Part shown: piece after piece, positions 1 to 7,515 of the stretch | Layout: every line of letters begins with the position of its first letter | Position numbering within the stretch: the first letter of the stretch is position 1 | NCBI GenBank assembly: GCA_001275005.1 | Contig: JWZX01001061.1 | Span: 1-16,173 of the forward strand | Length of the DNA: 16,173 nucleotides | Reading direction: 5' to 3' | Source: Chrysochromulina tobinii | Lineage: Eukaryota > Haptophyta > Prymnesiales > Chrysochromulinaceae | Notes under the pieces: model-generated | Databases searched by the model: none | Seen by the model: the letters and a program-made list of their open reading frames with translations, nothing else | What the model was told of the DNA's origin: nothing | Made by a program: the position numbers and the translations under genes

Positions 1-3000
1 GCAGGCCCTTGCGCAGCTTGCGCATCAACTCGGCGCGCTCAGCCGCCATCTCAGTCCACGCGCCCCAGCCAAGCGAAACGCCGCGATGCAGCAGGTGGCC
101 CAGGCTCCTGCGCGTCGACTCGCGCTTCGCCTTCAGCGCCGCCCACGTCACGCACCACGCCGACCAGCCTCGAGACAACTCGTGGTTCGTCAGGTGAAGC
201 AGCGCCTTCATCAGATGGCCTCGCTGCACCTCACGCATCTGCCGATCGTGTAGCAAGCCCAGCCAGCCGTTCCATGCCTTGTGCAGACCGACATTGCGGA
301 ACCCCGATGCAGCTGAGAGCAGCGCCTGCTGGGCGCGCTGGCGAGCCTCTGAGATCGCGACCCACGCGTTCATCGCTGCTCGCAAGCTCTGAAGCCACAT
401 GCTCTTGATCGCTCGGCGCGCCGTTTCCTCGACGCGCTCACGCTGCCTCCGCACGAGCGCAGCGTGAGCGCGCCACGTATGCAGACCCCACATCTGCTCA
501 CTTTTGGTCAGTTTTGCAAGGGCGACGACCATCGATCGTCGCTGCACCATTATGCCCACCCAGATATTCAGGGCGATGTGAACCACGTGACCCTCAGGCT
601 GCAGTGAGCTCATTGCATCGGCCAACACGCGCGACGCTTCGACGTGCTCCTCAGCATACGACATCCACGTGTTCAGGCTCGCGCGCAAGCTCGACTGAAT
701 CATCGACGCCACCGCGCGCCACATGGCAGCTTGACGCTCGCCGTCGATGCAAATATGCTCGTGCCACGTGCTGAACGCGACACACTCCTTGCGCAGACGC
801 AGCGCAGCAGCGCCGCGGGACAAAGCCCACATCGTGTACCCATACTCGCTCCAGCTGTCGATCGCCTTACGCATGCTGCGCTTGGTAGGAGACAGACAGC
901 TTAGTGTTTGTCGCAGTTGCTGCTTCATCGCAGAGACCACCGTTGAGGACAACCACGACGCAAAGCCTGTGCGCTGAAGATGATGTGTCCAGCAGTAGAA
1001 GGCCGACGCCATCATCTGCCGATCGTGTAGCAAGCCCAGCCAGCCGTTCCACGCCTTGCGCATACCGAAACCGCGGAACGCCGATGCAGCTGAGTGCAGC
1101 GCCTGCTGAGCGCGCTGGCGAGCCTCTGAGATCGCAACCCACGTGTTCGTCGCCGATTGCAAGCTCTGAAGCCACATGCTCTTGATCGCTCGGCGCGCCG
1201 TCTCCTCGACGCGCTCACGCTGCTTCCGTACGTGCGCGATCGCGGCCAGCCAGCCGGCGAAGCCGAGCGCCACCTTCCGGTTGATCATGAAGCTCAGGCT
1301 CTTGCGAAGCTTGCGCATGACCTCGGCGCAATCCAAGGCTATCTCGGCCCACGCACCCCAGGCTTGAGACAGCTTCATGTTGAGCATGAAGCCGAGGCTC
1401 TTACGCATCGACTCGCGCTTCGCCTTGAGCACAACCCACAACTCATACCAGCGGTCGAAGCCAAGGTCCAGTTTGTGGTTGATCATCTTGCGCACTCCCA
1501 TGCGCAACTTGCGCAAAGATTCGACCCAAACGACCATCGTCGAAAGCCACGTGCGCCAAGCGCGTGACTCCTTGCAGTGCACTAAATGACCAAGGTCGCG
1601 GGCAAGCTGCAGAATAAGAGCCGAATTTGTCGCAAAAGCGCGCATTGAAGCCATACCGAGTGCGAGCTGACGGATGATCATCCTGCTCAGGCTCTTGCGC
1701 AGCTTGCGCATCACCTCGGCGCGCTCAACAGCCATCTCGACCCACGCGCCCCAGCCGCGCGACAGACCGCTGTTGAGCATGTGGCCGAGACCACGCTGCA
1801 GCGCAGCGCGCTTGCGGGCACTTTCCTCCCACGAAGAGGACCAAGCACTCCAGCCGAGAGCGAGCTTCCGGTTGATGAAGTAGCTCACAGCCTTCGACAT
1901 CGGATCGTCACGAGGCGCGAAGGCTGCGATCCACCGATCGAAGCCGAGCGCAAGCTTGCGGTTGATCATCCGGCTCAGGCCCTTGCGCAGCTTGCGCATC
2001 AACTCGGCGCGCTCAGCCGCCATCTTAGTCCACGCCCCCCAGTTGCCGCGCGACAAGCCACGTTTGAGCATATGGCTTACGCTCTTGCGCACCAGCTGAA
2101 TTGCCACCAGCCGATCAGCAACCATCAGCAGCCATGTGCACCAGCCGCTCATGAGCTCTTTGTTGTTGAAAAGTTGTAGGCTTACCTCCATCGATTTTTC
2201 CAACGTGACATTTGTGCACCAGCGGTCGAAGGCGATGACTTGCTTATAGTTGACCATCATGCTCACGCCCTTGCGCAGCTTACGGAGCGCCTCTTCCCGC
2301 TCGGCGATCGTCGACAGCCAAGCGCGCCAAGCGCGTAACTCCTTGCAATGCTCGAGATCGCCGAGGCCGCGGGCTAGATGCTTGACCTGTGCCACCGAGG
2401 CTCGCCACGCAGCCAGGCCATGGGCGAGGTAGCGGTTGACCATGTACATCAGGCCGTTGCGCACCAGACGGAAGCTATCGGCCCGCTCAGCAACGACGAA
2501 ACGCCAAGACGTCCATCCTCGCCCGATCTGGCGGTTCAAAGCGTAGTTGATCAGTCGCGACATGATTTTGGCTGACGTGGCATGTGTGTACCAGCGCTTG
2601 AAGCTGAGGGCCAGCCTGTAGTTGACCATCATGCTCACGCCCTTGCGCAGCTTACGGAGCGCCTCTTCCCGCTCGGCGATCGTCGACAGCCAAGCGCGCC
2701 AAGCGCGTAACTCCTTGCAATGCTCGAGATCGCCGAGGCCGCGGGCTAGATGCTTGACCTGTGCCACCGAGGCTCGCCACGCAGCCAGGCCATGGGCGAG
2801 GTAGCGGTTGACCATGTACATCAGGCCGTTGCGCACCAGTCGGAAGGCATCGGCCCGCTCAGCAACGACGAAACGCCAAGACGTCCATCCTCGTGACAGC
2901 TCCCGGTTGAGGAATAATCGCAGGGCTCGCTCTTTGCGATCGGCTGTGGCGGCGGCATCGGCGGCGGCCTGTGCCTCCTCGCCTGGCTTGAGTGGCACCA

Positions 3001-3487
3001 AGCACTCGGAACGTATGCTCAGCTGCCTTCCATCCACGCATCTCACCCCCCATCGCCTGTTCTCAGCGAAGAATCTGAGCAGTTCAACTCTCCTACCGTT
3101 GAAATCCAGTCGCTCCGTCAAGCCGTCAATTGTCATCCACCTGCTTACTCGCACGAAGTCGATTGCATCGAGCCACTGGCGCACTGGTAGATCTCCGGCT
3201 GAACTTCGGAACCTCACGCACCGCTCTGAGTTGCGCAGGACGAGCACCTCATACTCAACGTGAACCTCGTTCTCGACGGTCCCCTTATGCGCAACGACCA
3301 ATGCCGGAAAGTCCACATCCAGAGTGAAGACTTGCTTGCCTTTGGGGGACTGCCAGGTCAGGCATGCGGCATTGCCATTGGACCGTGGAACGAGTGCAAC
3401 CTGGCGCTCATTCCACTTGTGGAGATACTCGCTGCGTTTTAGCAGTGTGCCCATCAGGACTGGCTTCATGCCAAGATGATCCAACAT
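1..3487 (-). CDS. PH-domain protein with long Sfi1-like tryptophan-repeat array (partial, 3' end off the left edge)
   Basis: The minus frame has no stop from 3643 down to base 1, giving at least 1,162 residues from the first ATG at 3487 (G at -3); ATGs at 3469 and 3454 are alternatives. Residues about 12-112 look like a PH domain: it opens MGTLLKRSEYLHKWNER, continues as beta-rich segments, and ends in a helix with RQWLDAI (Trp105). A short Ala-rich helical stretch follows. From about residue 195 to the edge the protein is helical repeats, each marked by a Trp or W-x-x-W (RGWTSW, RAWRAW, GFDRW) and basic MRKLRKGL-type segments. Successive Trp anchors are 33 and 29 residues apart in alternation. 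Sfi1-family repeats bind centrin along a long helix with similar spacing; PH domains often bind phosphoinositides. I infer a membrane- or basal-body-associated centrin/calmodulin-binding scaffold. No intron is seen. The PH and W-repeat reading is fairly sure, the function is not. Confidence 0.8.
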   Translation of the reverse strand, partial: MLDHLGMKPVLMGTLLKRSEYLHKWNERQVALVPRSNGNAACLTWQSPKGKQVFTLDVDFPALVVAHKGTVENEVHVEYEVLVLRNSERCVRFRSSAGDLPVRQWLDAIDFVRVSRWMTIDGLTERLDFNGRRVELLRFFAENRRWGVRCVDGRQLSIRSECLVPLKPGEEAQAAADAAATADRKERALRLFLNRELSRGWTSWRFVVAERADAFRLVRNGLMYMVNRYLAHGLAAWRASVAQVKHLARGLGDLEHCKELRAWRAWLSTIAEREEALRKLRKGVSMMVNYRLALSFKRWYTHATSAKIMSRLINYALNRQIGRGWTSWRFVVAERADSFRLVRNGLMYMVNRYLAHGLAAWRASVAQVKHLARGLGDLEHCKELRAWRAWLSTIAEREEALRKLRKGVSMMVNYKQVIAFDRWCTNVTLEKSMEVSLQLFNNKELMSGWCTWLLMVADRLVAIQLVRKSVSHMLKRGLSRGNWGAWTKMAAERAELMRKLRKGLSRMINRKLALGFDRWIAAFAPRDDPMSKAVSYFINRKLALGWSAWSSSWEESARKRAALQRGLGHMLNSGLSRGWGAWVEMAVERAEVMRKLRKSLSRMIIRQLALGMASMRAFATNSALILQLARDLGHLVHCKESRAWRTWLSTMVVWVESLRKLRMGVRKMINHKLDLGFDRWYELWVVLKAKRESMRKSLGFMLNMKLSQAWGAWAEIALDCAEVMRKLRKSLSFMINRKVALGFAGWLAAIAHVRKQRERVEETARRAIKSMWLQSLQSATNTWVAISEARQRAQQALHSAASAFRGFGMRKAWNGWLGLLHDRQMMASAFYCWTHHLQRTGFASWLSSTVVSAMKQQLRQTLSCLSPTKRSMRKAIDSWSEYGYTMWALSRGAAALRLRKECVAFSTWHEHICIDGERQAAMWRAVASMIQSSLRASLNTWMSYAEEHVEASRVLADAMSSLQPEGHVVHIALNIWVGIMVQRRSMVVALAKLTKSEQMWGLHTWRAHAALVRRQRERVEETARRAIKSMWLQSLRAAMNAWVAISEARQRAQQALLSAASGFRNVGLHKAWNGWLGLLHDRQMREVQRGHLMKALLHLTNHELSRGWSAWCVTWAALKAKRESTRRSLGHLLHRGVSLGWGAWTEMAAERAELMRKLRKGL
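236..460 (-). repeat. Internal repeat copy 1 of a roughly 225-base coding segment (777-base offset)
   Basis: This segment is closely similar to 1013-1237, offset by 777 bases (259 codons). It encodes a helical block beginning QRERVEETARRAIKSMWLQS and ending AWNGWLGLLHDRQM. The copies differ at scattered positions, so the event is older than the 372-base duplication. The bases on either side do not match, which suggests a dispersed block rather than simple tandem growth. Confidence 0.88.
1013..1237 (-). repeat. Internal repeat copy 2 of a roughly 225-base coding segment (777-base offset)
   Basis: This is the partner of 236-460. It encodes nearly the same residues, with substitutions such as LQSATNTW in place of LRAAMNAW and GMRKAW in place of GLHKAW. 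Both copies keep the frame of the W-repeat gene. Confidence 0.88.
2247..2893 (-). repeat. 372-base-period tandem duplication inside the W-repeat gene
   Basis: Bases 2247-2521 recur at 2619-2893, exactly 372 bases (124 codons) away. By eye the two copies differ at only three positions, all close to the right-hand end (around 2468-2477 against 2840-2849). The bases between the copies (2522-2618) are diverged. Because the period is a multiple of three, the frame is kept. The near-identity, including synonymous sites, points to a recent duplication or gene conversion. Confidence 0.93.
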
Positions 3488-4365
3488 TCCCAAATTGCAT
3501 AACCCAAAGTGAGCCACCAAAGGAAGTTGCGCAATGGCCTCGGGGACCACGGATGGGCCTAGCGGCACGCTTCGCGTGTTGCGAGAGATGATGAGACGAA
3601 CGAAACGTTCGCGGTCGCTGACATAGAAGTCAAGTTCAGTCAGTCAGTCAGTTTCGTCGCAACATGATATGATCGCGGTCCCCCCGCGCTCACACAAAGT
3701 TAACCAAGTTCAAGTTCAGTCATGTCAATTTCGTCGCGGACCCCGTGCTCACCACTGCTCTACAATTATCTGCCCCTTTCCAAGATAGTTGAGCTCTGTC
3801 CGAAGTTGACCAGGCCTTCAGTGTTCGGTCCGTCCGAAGATGAGCGTCTGGGGACACGCTGGTGCACAGAGCGCGCCTGCTAAAGTAGCATGCAATCCCA
3901 CTATTCGCACACCTTCACCGTGTCAGAGGGAGGACGGCAAATCGGCAACTAGCCATCACGGCGCATTACCATTACGGATTACCCATTAGCCAATTTTCAA
4001 CCAAGAAGGAAGAGCTTTTCTGTGCGGTGTGTGCGTGCCGGATTCAAGCCGGATTTTCGTCTTACCGCCGTCAACAGACCGCCAAGTAACGGTTACCCGG
4101 CCGGAATTTTCTTCTACGGCATACCGGGTGGTACGGTATCATTACCTGTGGCAGTCGCGCGCGTACTGACAAGAACCGTCAACCTCAATAACACAAAGGC
4201 CGTGCGAGCTCTCAGCTTCTATTTGAGCTATCGATGATCCGCGGCCCTCAACGCCCATGATGGCGCTCTGACCCAGGGTGGCGCGCGCGCACGGCGCTCT
4301 CGCTCTTTCCTCCCCCCGTCCCTCCCAGAGCCAAGGGTGCTGCGGGTCAAAGCCTCTCGGTGTTG
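3488..4365. other. Non-coding spacer between the W-repeat gene and the USP gene
   Basis: This 878-base stretch lies upstream of the PH/W-repeat gene and downstream of the USP gene, both on the minus strand, so it should hold the former's promoter and 5' UTR and the latter's 3' end. The PH/W-repeat frame stays open up to 3643 but has no ATG above 3487. The only other open frame of note (4022-4237 plus) starts with GTG and resembles nothing. Visible structure is a degenerate duplicated segment (3631-3752) and a short run of ATTACC/ATTACGG-like units at 3965-3991. I see no tRNA or conserved RNA fold. Confidence 0.6.
3631..3752. repeat. Degenerate direct repeat with (CAGT)4 microsatellite
   Basis: Two related copies, 3631-3693 and 3711-3752, share caagttcagtca, then ttcgtcgc, then a C-rich ggtcccc/gaccccg part ending gctcac. 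The left copy holds four CAGT units (3637-3652) and an extra insert. The repeat lies about 145-265 bases upstream of the PH/W-repeat gene's start, so it may fall in its promoter or 5' UTR. Confidence 0.65.
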
Positions 4366-7275
4366 TCAGAAGCCCATGCGGGCGTACGGATTGTCCTCTT
4401 CAACGGGCTCGTGTGTGAAGCAGATCGGGGCGGCGTGCGTCGTGCCCGCGGGCTCGTCGGTCTGCTCGGACGTCTCGCGCAGCCGCTTGGCGTTCTCAGA
4501 CGGAGGCGCGAGAGGCGAGCGCGTCTCGCCCGCGGAGGCGGTCGAGGAGGTCGCCGCACTGAGGAGGCGAGACATGCGCACGCCGCCGCCACCGACAGGT
4601 GTGCCGCCGCTCGCAGCGCCTCCGCTCCCAACCCCGGCGCCGCCGGGCGCACCACCGAGAGTGTGCCCTCCAGTCGAAGGGAAACGATCCTGCGGCGTCG
4701 CCATGACACCGGGTGCGGCGGCCGCCGCCGCGAGCGCCTGCTGTATGCGTTTAGGATCAGTTACCTGTCGATAGAGGAGCATATAGGCACAGGTGCTGCC
4801 GCTCCAGCTGTAGCTGCCCGACGCAGCGCTCTCAGCCCCGCCCACCGCGCGCCGCAGCTCCGACGGCTTGATCGGCTTGACGGTGGCGTCGTTGAACTCG
4901 TACCACTCGCCGCGCTCGACGTCCTGGAGGAGCGCGTAGTAGTGCCCAAAGGAGGCTGAACCCTTATGCACGAGCACGGCGTACAGCTCGTACACTGCCG
5001 CCGAGGGCGTGCCCGTCGCCGCTTCACCCTCCGCCACCGTCGGCGTGTCCACATCCATGGTCGACGCATCCCCCGCTACCTCCGCGGCGGCGGCGGAGAG
5101 GGGCAACCCTCCGGAGGGCGTCATCGTGGGCGATCCTCCGGAGGGCGTCATCGTGGGCGATCCTCCGGAAAGAGCCGACGACGCGTTGGAGGTTTCCCAC
5201 AACGACGCGTTTGAGGGGGCGGCCGAGGTGTCGTCGTCGTGGGCGGCGTCGTGGGTGTCCAGGGTGGCCAGCAGCCTCACGCCCGCGGACCTGTGCGCAC
5301 TGGAGATCGCGTTGCACATGTCCATTGGCGTAGGCTCCAACTCTGCAAGCGCCGGCGCAGGCCCAGCCAGACTCACGAATGGTGTCATGTCGAGGTACAG
5401 TGGGAAGTCGAAGGCGCTCGAGATCTTGGCGCGCGTATTCGATCGAAAGTCGTAACGGAAACGCTTGAGCTGCAAAGTGAGGATTGGTGGCAGCCGCGTG
5501 AGCTGCACACCTCGTTCCGCATCCGTCTTACAGCCGCAGCAGTCGCACTGATACATTTCGCTGCCGCGCAGCTGCTCCGGAGTCAGGAGCTGGCGTAGCG
5601 CCTCGCACACGTTCGCTGTGCACGACGCGCCGCTGGGCGGCACCGCGCCGACGCCGCCTCCGCCAGCCGCCGTCGCGCCGTTGGGGCCGCCCGTGCCGGT
5701 GCCGGCGGCGGCTGGCTCGTCGTGTGGCACGGCGAGCTTGAGATCTTGGAAGCGGTCGGTGCGGTGCGAGACGGTACCGCACGTGTGGCAGCGCACGTAG
5801 TCGCGCTGCTCTCCCTGGAACAGGTCCTCGACAAGCGTGCCGTGCGCCGTGCCCTTGAGGTCTGCCTCGATGCGCTCGCAAAGCATCGTCCAGAACTCAT
5901 GCACGTCTTGTTGGCGCGAGACGGGGCCCCACTTGAGGGCGGAAGTGAGGCCTTCGGTCGACACCGCGTACTGCGAGTGGCGTAGCTGGTCGAAGAGGTC
6001 CTTGAGGGCCTTGGTCACAGCGGGCAGCGGCTCGGCGCTCACGGCGGCGCTCCCGGCAGCAGCAGCAGCAGCAGCACCCGCCCCGGCAGCAGCAGCAGCA
6101 GCAGTGCCGCGCCCGGCAGCGGCGCCGGCCGCGCCGAGCTCACCGAGCTCGCTGACGCTCGCGCGGAAGGAGGGCGTCATGAAGAGAGCCTGCACGAGCG
6201 AGTTTAGGTAGCACGTCGCGCCCTGGTTGCGCAGTCCCACCCACTGCCCCTCGCGTCGCTCGCCGGCCGCGCCATTGCCGCTGCCATGGCTCACAGGGCC
6301 CCAACTGCCAGCCGCACCCGCGCCGAGCCGACTACCGAGCCCGCTGGCCCCGCCGGCGGCGGAGGGGGGCACCTCGCGCAGCATGAAGTACACAATCGCG
6401 CCCGGCTGCACGCGCTGCGCGCTGAGCGGCAGGTCGTCGACGAGTTCCTTCCCCAGGCAGATGAGTCGTATCGCACGCACATCACCCTCACCTCGAAGCT
6501 GCAGCTGCCGCTTGAGGCCGATGCCCGTCATGGCCGCGTCGTACGGCACTTGCATCTTCTGCCCGTTCACCTTCGTGACCTGCACCGGCGCCGCGGCGTT
6601 CGCTGACGACGCCCCCGCAGCCGCACTGCCTGCCGCCAACGGCTCACTGGCGGATCCGGGCGAGGCGGCAGGCCCCACAGGGCTGAAGCCCGCGGCGGTC
6701 GCGGCGGCCGCTCGGGCGGCAGCGGCCTTGGCCGCGTCCGACAGCTGGATCATGCCGAGCGGGCCGGTGTCAGGCGTCATGCGATCCACCATCGACAAGC
6801 GCTGGCTGCCGCTAATGCCAAGCTCGCAGAGCGTCTCGGACGGGCAGGTGAGCATCTGACCCGCCCATAGCAGCGTGACCATCTCGCCCGACGGGCGCAG
6901 CTGCGCCTTGACCTCGGCGATGGTTGCGTTCGCCGGCACGCGCAACTTGGTGCCGTTCTTGGGGTTTAGCATGGTGCACACCTCAAGATCGACCATCGGC
7001 TCAGTGGCTGGCGCGCCAGCCACAGCGGTGGCGGACATTGCCGACGCGGGCGCGGGTGCAAGCACGTTCGTCGAACGCGCACCAATGAACGACGAGGTGC
7101 TTGATTGTAGCGAGAACGCGCTCGTTGCCAAGCCCGAACCGTCTGGGACGCGCTGGGAGAGGCTGAAGAGCGAGGAGCGCATGCCAAAGGCAGAAGCTGG
7201 GGCGGGTGCTGTGGGGACCGATGAAGCTGCCGTGTTGTCTTCCGCGTCTGACGGCTGGCTCGGCGCCTCGGGCAT
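4366..7275 (-). CDS. Ubiquitin carboxyl-terminal hydrolase (USP/C19 family) with two N-terminal ubiquitin-like folds
   Basis: The 969-residue protein starts at the ATG at 7275; the frame is open to 7422, but the extra 49 residues are basic and low-complexity. Residues about 95-166 and 230-301 look like two ubiquitin-like domains. The USP catalytic domain runs about 345-837. Its Cys box is GLRNQGATCYLNS with nucleophile Cys355, followed by the QQDVHEF box (455-461). Zinc-ribbon cysteines are 496/499 and 577/580, and LQLKRFRYD (601-609) is typical. The His box is FGHYYALLQD with His778, and the polar third residue sits in WYEFNDATV (Asn795/Asp796). All catalytic elements are present, so an active cysteine protease that removes ubiquitin is expected. 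The layout recalls USP7/USP47-type enzymes. Ala/Gly-rich inserts split the catalytic domain at about 380-412 and 520-550, with a Ser/Thr/Asp-rich one near 640-760. A low-complexity C-terminal tail follows, with a KRLRE basic patch that could aid nuclear import. Confidence 0.93.
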   Translation of the reverse strand: MPEAPSQPSDAEDNTAASSVPTAPAPASAFGMRSSLFSLSQRVPDGSGLATSAFSLQSSTSSFIGARSTNVLAPAPASAMSATAVAGAPATEPMVDLEVCTMLNPKNGTKLRVPANATIAEVKAQLRPSGEMVTLLWAGQMLTCPSETLCELGISGSQRLSMVDRMTPDTGPLGMIQLSDAAKAAAARAAAATAAGFSPVGPAASPGSASEPLAAGSAAAGASSANAAAPVQVTKVNGQKMQVPYDAAMTGIGLKRQLQLRGEGDVRAIRLICLGKELVDDLPLSAQRVQPGAIVYFMLREVPPSAAGGASGLGSRLGAGAAGSWGPVSHGSGNGAAGERREGQWVGLRNQGATCYLNSLVQALFMTPSFRASVSELGELGAAGAAAGRGTAAAAAAGAGAAAAAAAGSAAVSAEPLPAVTKALKDLFDQLRHSQYAVSTEGLTSALKWGPVSRQQDVHEFWTMLCERIEADLKGTAHGTLVEDLFQGEQRDYVRCHTCGTVSHRTDRFQDLKLAVPHDEPAAAGTGTGGPNGATAAGGGGVGAVPPSGASCTANVCEALRQLLTPEQLRGSEMYQCDCCGCKTDAERGVQLTRLPPILTLQLKRFRYDFRSNTRAKISSAFDFPLYLDMTPFVSLAGPAPALAELEPTPMDMCNAISSAHRSAGVRLLATLDTHDAAHDDDTSAAPSNASLWETSNASSALSGGSPTMTPSGGSPTMTPSGGLPLSAAAAEVAGDASTMDVDTPTVAEGEAATGTPSAAVYELYAVLVHKGSASFGHYYALLQDVERGEWYEFNDATVKPIKPSELRRAVGGAESAASGSYSWSGSTCAYMLLYRQVTDPKRIQQALAAAAAAPGVMATPQDRFPSTGGHTLGGAPGGAGVGSGGAASGGTPVGGGGVRMSRLLSAATSSTASAGETRSPLAPPSENAKRLRETSEQTDEPAGTTHAAPICFTHEPVEEDNPYARMGF
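5108..5169 (-). repeat. 27-base minisatellite in the USP gene
   Basis: Two perfect 27-base units (5108-5134 and 5135-5161) and the first eight bases of a third (5162-5169) lie in tandem. On the coding strand they encode SGGSPTMTP-type nonapeptides at about residues 703-723, in a disordered insert between the LKRFRYD and His boxes. The period is a multiple of three, so length changes would keep the frame. Confidence 0.9.
6056..6103 (-). repeat. GCA trinucleotide microsatellites encoding poly-Ala in the USP gene
   Basis: Seven GCA units (6056-6076) and six more (6086-6103) are separated by a short non-GCA spacer. Read on the minus strand they give two poly-Ala runs (about residues 391-409) between the Cys box and the QQDVHEF box. 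This place commonly tolerates insertions in USP enzymes. The tracts are likely length-variable between strains. Confidence 0.88.
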
Positions 7276-7515
7276 TGCTTTCGGAGTACGAGGAAGGAGG
7301 CCGTGCTCGAGAGTGCGAGCGAGCGTGAGCGCAGCGCAGCGCGCGCGCGCACCGCGCGCCGGCAAAGAAGAAGAAAGCAAACGGAAACTTCTGATTGGCC
7401 AGTTCCGTACTGTCGAAGACAATAAGGCACTTCATCGTAGCGGGAAGACGTTTGCTGTGAAATTTTGTGATGTTGTTGTGATTGTCGGCATTCACGGCTC
7501 TTTCGCGGCTCGAGC
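7276..7515. promoter_or_regulatory. Divergent promoter region of the USP and ZIP-type transporter genes, with a CCAAT box
   Basis: Only 240 bases separate the two divergent start codons, so both promoters and 5' UTRs must fit here. The string ctgattggccag (about 7391-7402) carries ATTGG, which reads CCAAT on the minus strand about 120 bases upstream of the USP start. Next to the USP gene the DNA is an alternating GC-rich tract, followed by a purine-rich stretch. No clear TATA box is visible. The role is inferred from position. Confidence 0.55.

Larger units (their letters stand above)
2..2890 (-). repeat. Degenerate coding array of W-repeat modules
   Basis: This is the repeat-coding part of the PH/W-repeat gene. 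Modules recur with recognisable DNA, for example the plus-strand string cttgcgcagcttgcgcat near 8, 1693 and 1983. At protein level the pattern is a W-x-x-W anchor, a charged helix, then (R/N)(R/Y)KLALGF-x-x-W. Anchor spacing alternates between 33 and 29 residues, so two of each make a 124-residue (372-base) higher-order unit. One module, near 2041-2049, carries an extra Asn codon just before its WGAW. The left half (about 500-1000) is the most diverged, with single Trp anchors only. Confidence 0.8.

Noticed and set aside
1157-2575. Several plus-strand frames of 60-136 codons across the W-repeat region
   Set aside because: They are antisense shadows: the true minus frame is open over the whole stretch and shows regular Trp repeats, while the plus frames only mirror the same DNA repeats.
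1-2890. CRISPR-like or transposon repeat array
   Set aside because: The repeats are in-frame protein modules with multiples-of-three periods and no spacers, terminal inverted repeats or transposase.
4030-4070. Possible tRNA T-arm (ccggattcaagccgg)
   Set aside because: It is just a short imperfect repeat; no acceptor stem, anticodon arm or proper T-loop could be built on either strand.
4022-4237. 71-codon plus-strand frame in the left spacer
   Set aside because: It starts with GTG, has no recognisable motif, and eukaryotic nuclear genes rarely use GTG.
7276-7422. 49-residue N-terminal extension of the USP
   Set aside because: The extension is basic and low-complexity and would consume most of the divergent promoter; the ATG at 7275 is more plausible.
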